DNA of 64,000 nucleotides from Paludibacter sp. (GTDB lineage: Bacteria; Bacteroidota; Bacteroidia; Bacteroidales; Paludibacteraceae): the NCBI RefSeq assembly GCF_009712605.1, contig NZ_WASO01000003.1:52523-116522 (forward strand), given 5' to 3'. Shown here one piece after another: positions 35,695-45,076 of the stretch. The position numbers and the translations under genes were made by a program. Position 1 is the stretch's first letter; the number at the start of each line of letters is the position of its first letter. The notes beneath the pieces were generated by a model, which worked only from the letters and a program-made list of their open reading frames with translations, was not told the DNA's origin and did not search any database.

Positions 35695-36636
35695 ATGGAG
35701 TCACAAACAAAGACTTATAGCAAGTTGAACGGAATAATCCCCCCGATGATTACGCCGTTGCTAGGATCGGACAAACTGGATACAGTTGGAGTCCGGAATC
35801 TTGTGGAACACCTTATAAAAGGAGGTGTGAGCGGCATATTCATTCTGGGAACCACCGGTGAAACGCAACACCTGAGTATTAAACTGAGAGAAGAGCTTAT
35901 CAGAGAAACATGTCAGGCTGTGGATGGTCGTTTACCGGTATTGGTAGGTATCACAGACACTTCGATGAGCGAAAGCCTTTATTTGGCAAATGTTGCGGCA
36001 GAATGCAAGGCCAATGCCCTGGTTGCAGCTCCTCCTTACTATTTTGCTTTGGGGCAACCCGAATTGTATGAATACTATCAGGCATTGAGCGAAAAGTGTC
36101 CGTTGCCATTGTATTTGTATAACATGCCATCTCATACAAAAGTGATGATTGAGCCGGACACTGTGAAGCGTCTTTCGGAACTTCCTAATATTGTCGGACT
36201 GAAAGACAGTTCTGCAAACGGGGTTTACTTTCATAAATTATTGCATATTATGAAAGATGATCCTGATTTTGCTTTGTTTGTAGGACCGGAAGAAATGATG
36301 GCGTCTGTAGTATTGATGGGAGCTGATGGCGGTGTAACCGGAGGCGCAAATCTTTATCCCGAATTGTTTGTTGACTTGTACAAAGCTGCGGCAGCAAAAG
36401 ACCTGAGCAAAGTTGCCGAACTGCAGGAAAAAGTAATGTTGGTAGGTGAGGCTCTTTATGGCATAGGCCGTTTCGGCTCAAGCTATATTAAAGGACTCAA
36501 GACAGCCCTCGCACTGAAAGGTATCTGTTGCGACAGCCTTGCACAACCTTTCAATACATTCCAGATGCCTGAAAAACAAAAAGTTCAGGTGGCTTTAATG
36601 CAACTGGAGGCCTTGTTAAAGAATAAGAATCAGTGA
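35695..36636 (+). CDS. Dihydrodipicolinate synthase-family aldolase (first copy)
   Basis: 313 aa, cytosolic (beta/alpha)8 class I aldolase. Schiff-base Lys170 lies in GLKDSS; Tyr142 lies in YNMP; GTTGET (52-57) binds the carboxylate of the keto acid. In a pectin locus without lysine genes a catabolic keto-deoxy-sugar-acid aldolase is more likely than DapA proper. The N-terminal GIIPPMITPL is typical. Located between gntR and susC, so likely under GntR control. The exact substrate cannot be read from sequence. Confidence 0.85.
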   Translation: MESQTKTYSKLNGIIPPMITPLLGSDKLDTVGVRNLVEHLIKGGVSGIFILGTTGETQHLSIKLREELIRETCQAVDGRLPVLVGITDTSMSESLYLANVAAECKANALVAAPPYYFALGQPELYEYYQALSEKCPLPLYLYNMPSHTKVMIEPDTVKRLSELPNIVGLKDSSANGVYFHKLLHIMKDDPDFALFVGPEEMMASVVLMGADGGVTGGANLYPELFVDLYKAAAAKDLSKVAELQEKVMLVGEALYGIGRFGSSYIKGLKTALALKGICCDSLAQPFNTFQMPEKQKVQVALMQLEALLKNKNQ

Positions 36637-36675
36637 TAACAATAAAGTAAGTTTTAATTTTAATTTCTATTCCCT

Positions 36676-39600
36676 ATGGAAAAGCTTCACAAAATGTTTT
36701 TTGGGCATAAGGTTTTGCAAAGCAGCCTTATGTCGTGTGCCAAATGGGTATGTTGCTTTCTGTTGGTTTTCGGAGGATCTATTCAGGTTCTTTCTGCCGC
36801 AACATCAACGGAGGCATCTGTCCAGCAACAAAATAAAAAAGTAATAGGTACTGTTACCGATGAAAATGGAGAACCCTTAATTGGTGTTACCATTACCCTA
36901 AAAGGGCAAGCTAAGGGTACAGTGACCGATGTAAATGGAAAATATAGCTTGGAGGTTCCCAATTCAGCGGTCTTAGTTGTTTCTTACGTTGGATACAAGA
37001 GACAGTTCGTTGAGTATAAAGGTCAGTCAGTTCTGTCAATCAAAATGGAAGCTGATGTATCAAAACTTGACGAGGTAGTTGTAATTGGTTACGGTAGTCA
37101 AAAGGTTAAAAATGTGACCGGATCATTATCTTCAGTTGATACAAAGCAGCTGGAAAATATTCCTACAACGAATATTGCTGATGCTCTTGCAGGTCAGGTT
37201 GCCGGTTTGTCCATTACATCGGCCAATAGCCGTCCGGGATCTAATGACGCTAAATTACAGGTTCGTCAGGTATTTGATTTCAATGGAGGACAAACCAATC
37301 CGATTATTATTATTGATGACGTTATGCAGTTGGATCCTAAAGATGGTACTCCTTCTATGGATAGATTCAACCGCTTGGATCCTTCGGAAATCGAATCAAT
37401 GACTGTCCTTCGTGATGCAAGTGCAGCTATCTACGGGTCTAGAGCTTCTCAGGGAGCTATTGTGATTAAAACGAAGAGAGGTAAAGAAGGGCCGATCAAA
37501 GTGGGTTATTCCGGTAAATTTGAATGGAATGACGCCGTAAGTCATGAAAAAGTAACGAATGCTTACGAGACTGCTCAAATAGCAAACAGCTATTTAAGAT
37601 TGAATAATGCGACGGCAGATCAGATGTATTCTGATACCGAACTGGAACAGATGAAATCATTGAACTATAACTGGTTGGATAAAGCCTGGTCGGGTGCCGG
37701 CGCTATGCAGCATTCTGTAAATGTAACTGGAGGAACCAACAAAGCAACATTCTTTGCGACCGGATCTTATTTCACACAAGGTGCGAACATTGGATTCAAT
37801 AACTACAAACGATATAATTTCAGAGCTGGGAGCGACATTAATTTGACGAAGAATTTGAAAATTAATGCTTCTCTTAACGTGAATAACACCAAACAAGAAA
37901 AATCATACAACAAAGTAGCCAGCATTAGCGATAGCAGCTATGGTTCGGCATTGGCTTCGGGTAATTCGAATGCTGATTATGGATTATTGTTACACATGCC
38001 TCAAAATGTTCCATGGAGTTGGAATGTGAACGGGAACGATTACTGGGTATCTCCTGCTTTAGGTCCTCATGCAGTTACCAGTTCATTAAGCAATGTGAAT
38101 ATTATCGGAACCTGGAACTATTTTGCTTTGCAACAAAACGGTTCACAAGCTTCAAATGATAATTTCGACTATACAGCTAATTTCGGATTCCAATATGATG
38201 TACCTTTTGTGCAAGGGCTGTCATTCAAAGGAACTTATTCATTAAGCCGTAACTCTGCCAATGCAGAACAGGTTTCTCTGCCTTTTCAGTTAGTTTTGGC
38301 AACTAATACGGCTACTGCCGGAAATCACTTATATGGAGATGCGACGACCTGGAGTGGTCCACTCACTGTTACTAAAGGTCAGGTGTTGTACGACAAGACT
38401 GTAGGACGTTCGGAACAGATGAACTTCTATATAAACTATGATCGCAAATTTGGACAGCATACAGTATCGGCAATGGCTTCTGTAGAACGTGCCGAAGGGT
38501 TTTATACATTTGAAAGAGAGGCTTTTGATAATCCTGTTTATGGAGTATATAACGGGTCGAGTGCAACAGCTGGAACATGGAATACAAGTAATTCGATTTA
38601 TAACAAATCGGAACATGGGAAAATGTCGTATCTTGGACGTGTAAGCTATGACTATGCAGGTAAATATTTGGCACAGTTGATTCTTCGTTCCGATGCTTCT
38701 ACCAACTTTGCTCCGGAAAACTATTGGGGATTCTTCCCTTCTATTTCTCTTGGTTGGGTAATGTCTGAAGAACCTTGGTTCAAAAAACATGTAAAATGGG
38801 TAGATTACCTGAAAGTTCGTGGTTCGGTTGGTCAAACCGGGCGCGATAATATCCCGGCATTCAACTGGATTCAAAAGTACTATTATGCTTCCGACAAAGG
38901 TTTAGGGTTCGGTTCGAACGGAGGAATGTATGTAGCTGGTATTGTTCCAAATGCAAGTCCCAACAGAGATGCTACATGGGACAAAGCTACAAAATATAAT
39001 CTTGGAGTTGATGTTAATGTATTAAATAACAGATTGTCAACGAATCTGGATGGATACTATGATAAGAGCACTGACATTTTTACAGCAATGGCAGGAGCCG
39101 CGAATGTTCCTATCTCTGTAGGTGGCGCTTTTGCAGCTCAAAATTATTCGGCAGTTGATGCCTGGGGTTTTGACCTGTCAATCAACTGGAGAGACAAAAT
39201 CGATCAGGTAAAATACTCTATCGGAGTAACAACCGGGTTGTCATGGAATAAGATCAAAAAATACCCGACTCTGGCAGTTGATTTCCCATCTTCAAACAAG
39301 TACTATGTAGGTAATTCGACCATCATGCCAGCATGGGGATTCAAAACATGGAAAGGAAATGCAGGCGGAGACGGAGTATTGCGTACTCAATCGGATATAG
39401 ATGCTTACTGGCAATATTTGACAAACTTAGCTACTGCTGCAGGAACTACACCAAGCTACTTGAACATTACAGATAAAACTAAAATTTATCCGGGTATGTT
39501 GGCATATCAAGATTTGGGAGGTAGCCTGAATGCCGATGGTACAGTGTCTGGCCCCGACGGACAGGTGAAAAGCGATGGTTCCGATTATGCAAAACTGGTT

Positions 39601-40086
39601 AAAAGAAATACAAACTATGGATTTTCAACCAATCTTGGTTTGTCGTGGAAAGATTTTAGCTGGAACGCGATGATTTCTACTTCTTGGGGATCTTATGCTG
39701 CAATCGATTATATTGGACAGTCAACCGGATCCAACCGTATGTTCTGGGCTCGTGAATCTTTCTGGAAAGATATGTTTGACCCCACTACAAACGTAAATGG
39801 CAAATATCCTAACATATACTATTCTTCACAGAACAATTATGCTTCGGATTTCTGGCAGGTTTCTTCTTTCAGATGTTATGTTCGTAGTATGAATGTGGCC
39901 TATACAGTGCCACGTAAATTGATTGCCAAATTAGGTATTGAAAGTGCCAAAGTGAGCCTGAGCGGAAACAACCTGTGGGACTTCTTCAACCCATATCCCA
40001 ACCATTACAGGAATATGTATGATAATGCAAAAACAAGCTATCCTACTTTGAGAACATGGGCGTTGGGTGTTAATCTAACCTTCTGA
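36676..40086 (+). CDS. SusC/RagA-family TonB-linked outer-membrane transporter
   Basis: 1136 aa. A long signal region (1-41) precedes a CarboxypepD_reg-like domain (about 55-128: VIGTVTDENGEPLIGVTITLKG ... NGKYSLEVP). The TonB-box-like DEVVVIGYG (132-140) leads to the plug (~145-260) and a 22-stranded barrel to the C-terminal VNLTF. It imports glycan oligomers across the outer membrane with its SusD lid. Partnered with SusD 27 nt downstream. Substrate from context: pectic oligosaccharides. Confidence 0.95.
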   Translation: MEKLHKMFFGHKVLQSSLMSCAKWVCCFLLVFGGSIQVLSAATSTEASVQQQNKKVIGTVTDENGEPLIGVTITLKGQAKGTVTDVNGKYSLEVPNSAVLVVSYVGYKRQFVEYKGQSVLSIKMEADVSKLDEVVVIGYGSQKVKNVTGSLSSVDTKQLENIPTTNIADALAGQVAGLSITSANSRPGSNDAKLQVRQVFDFNGGQTNPIIIIDDVMQLDPKDGTPSMDRFNRLDPSEIESMTVLRDASAAIYGSRASQGAIVIKTKRGKEGPIKVGYSGKFEWNDAVSHEKVTNAYETAQIANSYLRLNNATADQMYSDTELEQMKSLNYNWLDKAWSGAGAMQHSVNVTGGTNKATFFATGSYFTQGANIGFNNYKRYNFRAGSDINLTKNLKINASLNVNNTKQEKSYNKVASISDSSYGSALASGNSNADYGLLLHMPQNVPWSWNVNGNDYWVSPALGPHAVTSSLSNVNIIGTWNYFALQQNGSQASNDNFDYTANFGFQYDVPFVQGLSFKGTYSLSRNSANAEQVSLPFQLVLATNTATAGNHLYGDATTWSGPLTVTKGQVLYDKTVGRSEQMNFYINYDRKFGQHTVSAMASVERAEGFYTFEREAFDNPVYGVYNGSSATAGTWNTSNSIYNKSEHGKMSYLGRVSYDYAGKYLAQLILRSDASTNFAPENYWGFFPSISLGWVMSEEPWFKKHVKWVDYLKVRGSVGQTGRDNIPAFNWIQKYYYASDKGLGFGSNGGMYVAGIVPNASPNRDATWDKATKYNLGVDVNVLNNRLSTNLDGYYDKSTDIFTAMAGAANVPISVGGAFAAQNYSAVDAWGFDLSINWRDKIDQVKYSIGVTTGLSWNKIKKYPTLAVDFPSSNKYYVGNSTIMPAWGFKTWKGNAGGDGVLRTQSDIDAYWQYLTNLATAAGTTPSYLNITDKTKIYPGMLAYQDLGGSLNADGTVSGPDGQVKSDGSDYAKLVKRNTNYGFSTNLGLSWKDFSWNAMISTSWGSYAAIDYIGQSTGSNRMFWARESFWKDMFDPTTNVNGKYPNIYYSSQNNYASDFWQVSSFRCYVRSMNVAYTVPRKLIAKLGIESAKVSLSGNNLWDFFNPYPNHYRNMYDNAKTSYPTLRTWALGVNLTF

Positions 40087-40113
40087 TGAAGGGTCGTTTA
40101 GAAACTAATAAAA

Positions 40114-42174
40114 ATGAAAATTATGAACAAAAAAATATTTTTAGGGATACTTTCATTTGCGACCTTATTGTTGGTTGGTTGCAGTGATAAGTTTTTGGAA
40201 GAGAAAAAGAACTACGATCTCTTCGATGAAAGCATTTTTGAAAATCAATTACAGGCAGGTTGGTTTGTCGATAGAATGTATTACGATGCTTATTCCGGAT
40301 TTAAGAGCCCAGGATTGACAGTTTTCGGACTATATACTGAAGATCGTTCCCGTTTGACCGAAGAATTTGGAGGGTATCCTGCATCTGCAAATTTGATAAA
40401 CTCTACACTGACTTACATTAATGCATCCGATTGTCCAACTTATTTCGGTTCAACACTTGGATCATCGGCTAAGAATGAGCCTTATACCCGTATTCGTTAT
40501 TACAATCTGTATATTCAGAAAATTGACGAAAAGGGCAAGAATCTTTCGGAAGACTTTAAGAATAAGACTAAAGGCCAGATGTATTTCTTGCGTGCCTTGC
40601 AATATTATGATCTGTTGAGAGTATATGGTGGCGTTCCTATTGTTACGTCTGTTCAGGATGCATCGTCTACGAATCCAGCCACACAACTACCACGCGCAAC
40701 CACCTCAGAAGTTGTCACACAAATTCTGAGCGATTTAGACAAGGCTGCCTCTATGTTGCCTGCGACAGCAGATCCAACTAGTAAATCATCAACATCTTGG
40801 GGTGTTTCTGATTATGGGCGTTTGACAGGTGATGCTGCTATTGCAATGAAAAGCCGCGTATTGTTGACTTATGCAAGTCCTCTTTATAATAAAGACTGGG
40901 ATAACTCGGGCAACCAACGTTGGAAAGATGCTTTGGCCGCAGGTTTGGCCGCAGAAACAAAATTGTCTGCTGATGGCTATGGCCTTTATAACCCAAATCC
41001 CAATACAGGATCTACTACCAATTTTGCGACGGCAAAAGACTGGGCAAACATGTTTGTAGGATTTGATAACACCTTCTGTAAAGAGGCAATCATGGTACAG
41101 CTGCTGTCTAATACAACCAGTCCCAGTGCAGGATTCAACAACGGTTGGGAAAACTCTATCCGTTTGAAAAGCCAGGGTGGTACAGGTGGCGTAGCAGCTC
41201 CTAAAGAAATGCTCGACTTGTTCCCAATGGCTGACGGTTCGCGTCCGACAGTTGCGAATGGCTATGATGATACAAAGTTCTTTATGAACCGGGATCCTCG
41301 TTTCTACAGAACGTTTGCGTTCTCAGGGTGTAAATGGGGTTATAAAGCAAATACCAGCGCTTCAGTTTGGTTGTATCGTTATCTGAAAGCTGATGGCAAA
41401 ACGAAAGTATACGCCAATTCACTTGATAATACAATCCAGAGTCCTGCATATGTATCTAAAATGACAAATCAGAGTGCAGATAATACAGGGTTTACATATT
41501 CAGGAACAGATATATATGAATATCGCTATGCAGAGTTGCTGCTAAATATTGCAGAGTGTTATGCTGCTACCGGAGATTTGACTAATTGCCGTACCTATCT
41601 TGGTAAAATTCGTGCCCGTGTTGGTATTCCTCAGGGAACTAACTACTGGGGCTTGGGTACTTTTGCCAATAAGTATCAGGCAATCGAAGCTTGTTTGTAC
41701 GAACGTCGTATAGAGTTGGCTTACGAAGGAAAACGTTTCTGGGATGCTCAACGCTGGATGCTGTATGCCGGATCGAGCGCTGTATCTTCAAGCGAAAATA
41801 CATGTGCAAAATTAGGCATCACTCCTATCAATGGCACTTGTCGTACTGGTAACCTGTGGCAGGCAAAAACCAATACTGATACAGATCCGGTACCAGCTGC
41901 AACCAAGACATCTCTTGTCATCGATCCGGATGCTGCAAACTTCCAGACACAGTTGTCGACTTTGTCAACCGTATTCGATACATACTTCAAAAGAGTTGCT
42001 ACTGATACACCGATGGATACCTACAATGGATCGGCTATGAATATCTTGTTCAAACCGAACTACTATGTATTTGGATTGCCCAATGCAGTTTTAACTAATA
42101 ATGGTTGGCTGTTGCAAACCAAAGGCTGGAAAGATGCATACGGTGCTGACGGTACTTATGACTATCAGCCCTGA
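40114..42174 (+). CDS. SusD/RagB-family glycan-binding lipoprotein
   Basis: 686 aa. Lipobox LLLVGC with lipid-bearing Cys at about residue 23. SusD hallmarks: N-terminal DKFLEEKKNYDLFDESIF, the helical TPR-like part with KGQMYFLRALQYYDLLRVYGGVPIV, and YEYRYAELLLNIAECYAATGDL with CLYERRIELAYEGKRFWDAQRW near the C-terminus. Binds oligosaccharide at the surface and closes over SusC. The ATG at 40123 (MNKKIF) is an equally good start. It has a longer aromatic C-terminal region than the smallest SusD proteins. Confidence 0.95.
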   Translation: MKIMNKKIFLGILSFATLLLVGCSDKFLEEKKNYDLFDESIFENQLQAGWFVDRMYYDAYSGFKSPGLTVFGLYTEDRSRLTEEFGGYPASANLINSTLTYINASDCPTYFGSTLGSSAKNEPYTRIRYYNLYIQKIDEKGKNLSEDFKNKTKGQMYFLRALQYYDLLRVYGGVPIVTSVQDASSTNPATQLPRATTSEVVTQILSDLDKAASMLPATADPTSKSSTSWGVSDYGRLTGDAAIAMKSRVLLTYASPLYNKDWDNSGNQRWKDALAAGLAAETKLSADGYGLYNPNPNTGSTTNFATAKDWANMFVGFDNTFCKEAIMVQLLSNTTSPSAGFNNGWENSIRLKSQGGTGGVAAPKEMLDLFPMADGSRPTVANGYDDTKFFMNRDPRFYRTFAFSGCKWGYKANTSASVWLYRYLKADGKTKVYANSLDNTIQSPAYVSKMTNQSADNTGFTYSGTDIYEYRYAELLLNIAECYAATGDLTNCRTYLGKIRARVGIPQGTNYWGLGTFANKYQAIEACLYERRIELAYEGKRFWDAQRWMLYAGSSAVSSSENTCAKLGITPINGTCRTGNLWQAKTNTDTDPVPAATKTSLVIDPDAANFQTQLSTLSTVFDTYFKRVATDTPMDTYNGSAMNILFKPNYYVFGLPNAVLTNNGWLLQTKGWKDAYGADGTYDYQP

Positions 42175-42194
42175 TAAGAGCAAATATGAATTTT

Positions 42195-42226
42195 TACAAT
42201 CGGGTAGAGTGATCTATCCGATTGTA
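42195..42226 (+). terminator. Long hairpin downstream of susD
   Basis: A 14-bp stem (42195-42208 with 42213-42226, one G/T pair) closes on GTGA, a GNRA-type tetraloop. No T-run follows, so it may stabilise the susCD mRNA 3' end or attenuate read-through instead of terminating fully. Confidence 0.6.
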
Positions 42227-42384
42227 TAAGTATAATATCGGTTATCCAAGGCAGAAGGTTGCCGGTATTAGGTATTAGATTTAACAAAGCAAAGAAGATT
42301 TCTATCATCGTGGATTATTACCAGCTTGCGTGAGGCTCTGAGATAACAAGCGCAAGATGTAATACTAACTAAAAATTTATTCGT

Positions 42385-44067
42385 GTGAAAAAGTTTGTTT
42401 TAACTGCGTCTGTCCTGCTTACTGTGGGAATGATGCAAACCGTAAAGGCACAATATCCAAAAGTGTCTGACGTAGACAAAGCAAAATCGGAGGCTTTGCT
42501 TAAGGCAGCAGAGCATCGTTCGGACAGCATCTGGAAACTGGTGTTGCCTATTGTTCAGGATCAGGCAAAACATGGCAGACCTTACATTCCATGGGCAGCC
42601 CGTCCTACCGACCTGCCTCAGGCCGAAATTCCTGCTTTCCCGGGTGCAATGGGTGGTGGTGAATATGCTATCGGCGGACGTGGTGGTAAAGTGATTACCG
42701 TTACTAATCTGAATGATGACGGTCCCGGTAGCTTCCGTGCAGCATGTGAAGCTGGTGGTGCTCGTATCGTCGTATTCAACGTAGCCGGGATTATTCACCT
42801 GAAATCACCGGTAATCATCCGTGCTCCTTACATCACTATTGCAGGTCAAACAGCTCCCGGCGACGGGGTTTGTATTGCAGGCGAATCGGTTTGGGCCAAC
42901 ACACACGATGTGGTTGTTCGTTTCATGCGTTTCCGCAGAGGAGAAACCTGGGTAGGTCGTCGCGACGACAGCTTCGGTGGTAACCCCGTTGGTAACATTA
43001 TGATCGACCACTGCTCTTGTTCATGGGGTTTGGACGAAAACATTTCGTTCTACCGTCACATGTTTGATCCGGGTGCAGGTATCAAAGAAGAAAAACTTCC
43101 TACCGTAAACGTAACTATCCAGAACACTATTTCAGCTCAATCGCTGGATACTTACAACCATGCTTTCGGTAGTACACTGGGTGGCGAAAACTGCTCATTT
43201 GTACGCAACCTTTGGGCCGACAATGCAGGTCGTAACCCGTCAATCGGATGGAACGGCGTGTTCAACTTCGTGAATAACGTTATCTACAACTGGAATCACC
43301 GCTCGGTAGACGGCGGCGATTATACTGCGTTGTACAACATTATCAACAACTACTACAAACCAGGTCCTGTTACCTCGAAAGGAAATGTGGGGCACCGTAT
43401 TCTGAAACCGGAATCGGGTCGTGCAAAACTGGGTTATCTGGTATTCGGTCGTGTATATGCTAACGGCAATATCATGGAAGGTTATCCTGAAATTACAAAG
43501 GATAACTGGGCCGGTGGTATTCAGGTGGAAGAACAGCCTGACACAAAAGGTTATACCGAAACCATGAAATGGGACAAACCTTTCCCTATGCCTCAGTTCC
43601 CTATTATGTCGGCACAGGAAGCCTACGACTTTGTTTTGGAAAATGTGGGAGCTTACCTGCCTAAACGTGACATCGTTGACCAACGTGTGTTGAAACAGGT
43701 AAAAACCGGCGAGGTTTACTACGACAAAGAGGCTGATAAACGTGATTACTATCAGTTTGAACACCGCAAATTGCCGAAAGATTCCTACAAAATGGGTATC
43801 ATTACCGACATCAGTCAGGTGGGCGGTTATCCTGAATACAAAGGTGAATCCTACAAGGACACAGACGGCGACGGAATGCCCGATGCATGGGAAATCAAAT
43901 ATGGTTTGAATCCTAATGATCCTTCTGATGCTAACGGCGACATCAACGGTGACGGCTATACCAACATCGAAAAATACATCAACGGAATAAATCCGAAGAA
44001 AAAGGTGGATTGGAAAAATCCGAAGAATAACAAAGATACACTGAAAGGTAAAACAAGCCTGATGTAA
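42385..44067 (+). CDS. Secreted pectate lyase, PL1 family
   Basis: 560 aa from a GTG start, chosen because it gives a signal peptide (MKKFVLTASVLLTVGMMQTVKAQ) and no in-frame ATG lies before it. A right-handed beta-helix follows: FPGAMGGGEYAIGGRGGKVITVTNLND, GPGSFRAACEAGGARIVVFNVAGIIHL, IAGQTAPGDGVCI, and DHCSCSWGLDENISFY. The C-terminal part (about 490-545) has DTDGDGMPDAWEIKYGLNP and DINGDGYTNIEKYI, a calcium-binding thrombospondin-type-3/dockerin-like pair. The family cleaves polygalacturonate by calcium-dependent beta-elimination. The catalytic Arg of PL1 probably lies in the NPSIGWNG region or in VVRFMRFRRGE; I could not place it with certainty. Confidence 0.88.
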   Translation: MKKFVLTASVLLTVGMMQTVKAQYPKVSDVDKAKSEALLKAAEHRSDSIWKLVLPIVQDQAKHGRPYIPWAARPTDLPQAEIPAFPGAMGGGEYAIGGRGGKVITVTNLNDDGPGSFRAACEAGGARIVVFNVAGIIHLKSPVIIRAPYITIAGQTAPGDGVCIAGESVWANTHDVVVRFMRFRRGETWVGRRDDSFGGNPVGNIMIDHCSCSWGLDENISFYRHMFDPGAGIKEEKLPTVNVTIQNTISAQSLDTYNHAFGSTLGGENCSFVRNLWADNAGRNPSIGWNGVFNFVNNVIYNWNHRSVDGGDYTALYNIINNYYKPGPVTSKGNVGHRILKPESGRAKLGYLVFGRVYANGNIMEGYPEITKDNWAGGIQVEEQPDTKGYTETMKWDKPFPMPQFPIMSAQEAYDFVLENVGAYLPKRDIVDQRVLKQVKTGEVYYDKEADKRDYYQFEHRKLPKDSYKMGIITDISQVGGYPEYKGESYKDTDGDGMPDAWEIKYGLNPNDPSDANGDINGDGYTNIEKYINGINPKKKVDWKNPKNNKDTLKGKTSLM

Positions 44068-44075
44068 GTACAATT

Positions 44076-44133
44076 AGTCGGTAGCCGGTGGTCACAATGT
44101 CATCAACTTATGCCCACCGGCTGCTAAACGACT
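44076..44133 (+). terminator. Hairpin after pectate lyase gene
   Basis: A perfect 9-bp stem (44083-44091 with 44114-44122), extended by AGTCG (44076-44080) with CGACT (44129-44133). No strong T-run follows. Confidence 0.5.
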
Positions 44134-44261
44134 ATCATATTATTGTTTATTGTGGTTTATTTGTTGATTATTTGTCGCTTGTAAACTGGATTACAGGACT
44201 ATTACCGGTCCTGTAATTTGTTTGTGGCAGATATGAACCGCGACCACTAATTGAAAAAACT

Positions 44262-44912
44262 ATGAAGAAAAATCTAATGTCTTTATTTTTGTTGCTGATT
44301 GTGGTTGCAATCGCATCGGCTCAAAACAACGAAGACAAATACAATAAGACACTTACGGATCGTGCCGAGAAAATTGTGAAAACTTTATCGATTTCCGACT
44401 CAACAGTCTTTAAACGTTTGACCGGGATCTTAGTCTATCAATACAAGAGCCTCGGTAAAATCCACGATGGTCGTGATGCGGCCATTAAATCTGCCAAAGA
44501 AAAAGCCGGGAATGATAAAGCCACTTTTCAATCTGCCGAAAAAGCTTTACAAGACGAAGCAAACTCTCAATTGTACAACCTGCATTGCGAATTTATAGGG
44601 AAACTTGCGGGAGACCTTAATGCCGAACAGATCGACAAGGTGAAGGACGGAATGGTCTTTAACCTGATTAAGGTGACTTACAGCGCGTATCTCGATATGA
44701 TTCCTACGCTCAAGCCTGAGGAAAAACAACAAATCTACTGCTGGCTGGTAGAAGCCCGCGAACGTGCCATGGATGCACAGTCGTCCAACAAAAAGCATGA
44801 GATTTTCGGAAAGTACAAAGGCCGTATCAACAACTATCTCTCGAAACAGGGATACAACCTTGACAAAGAGCGTCAGGCGTGGGGCGAACGATTGAAAGCT
44901 GCTAAAAAGTAA
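44262..44912 (+). CDS. Secreted DUF3826 protein
   Basis: 216 aa. Signal peptide at 1-20 (ending AIASAQ), then an all-helical charged domain. KYNKTLTDRAEKIVKTL, a conserved IHDGRD, LYNLHCEFIGKLAGDL and QQIYCWLVEARERAMDA are the family's pattern. DUF3826 genes recur next to PL1 and GH28 genes in Bacteroidota pectin loci; the biochemical role is unknown. Flanked by hairpins on both sides. Confidence 0.85.
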   Translation: MKKNLMSLFLLLIVVAIASAQNNEDKYNKTLTDRAEKIVKTLSISDSTVFKRLTGILVYQYKSLGKIHDGRDAAIKSAKEKAGNDKATFQSAEKALQDEANSQLYNLHCEFIGKLAGDLNAEQIDKVKDGMVFNLIKVTYSAYLDMIPTLKPEEKQQIYCWLVEARERAMDAQSSNKKHEIFGKYKGRINNYLSKQGYNLDKERQAWGERLKAAKK

Positions 44913-44919
44913 GAATATT

Positions 44920-44950
44920 TCATCCGGTGAACCAAACGTTTGCCGGATGA
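44920..44950 (+). terminator. Terminator-like hairpin after DUF3826 gene
   Basis: An 8-bp stem (44920-44927 with 44943-44950) with an inner CAAACGTTTG palindrome. It is followed only by a short T-containing stretch. Confidence 0.45.
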
Positions 44951-45076
44951 ATATCTTTGCCAACGACAGGCTTCGTCTACGATTTCCGCAACAATAGCAA
45001 TCTAAATTCAACAGATGTAAATCTTGTTTCTGATAGTCATCCCAAATGATGCTTGCAGAACAATAAATAGCAATCA

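Noticed and set aside
43240-44073. 277-codon minus-strand ORF antisense to the pectate lyase
   Set aside because: Strong PL1 protein on the opposite strand; the antisense translation is low-complexity Phe/Val/Ile without a domain.
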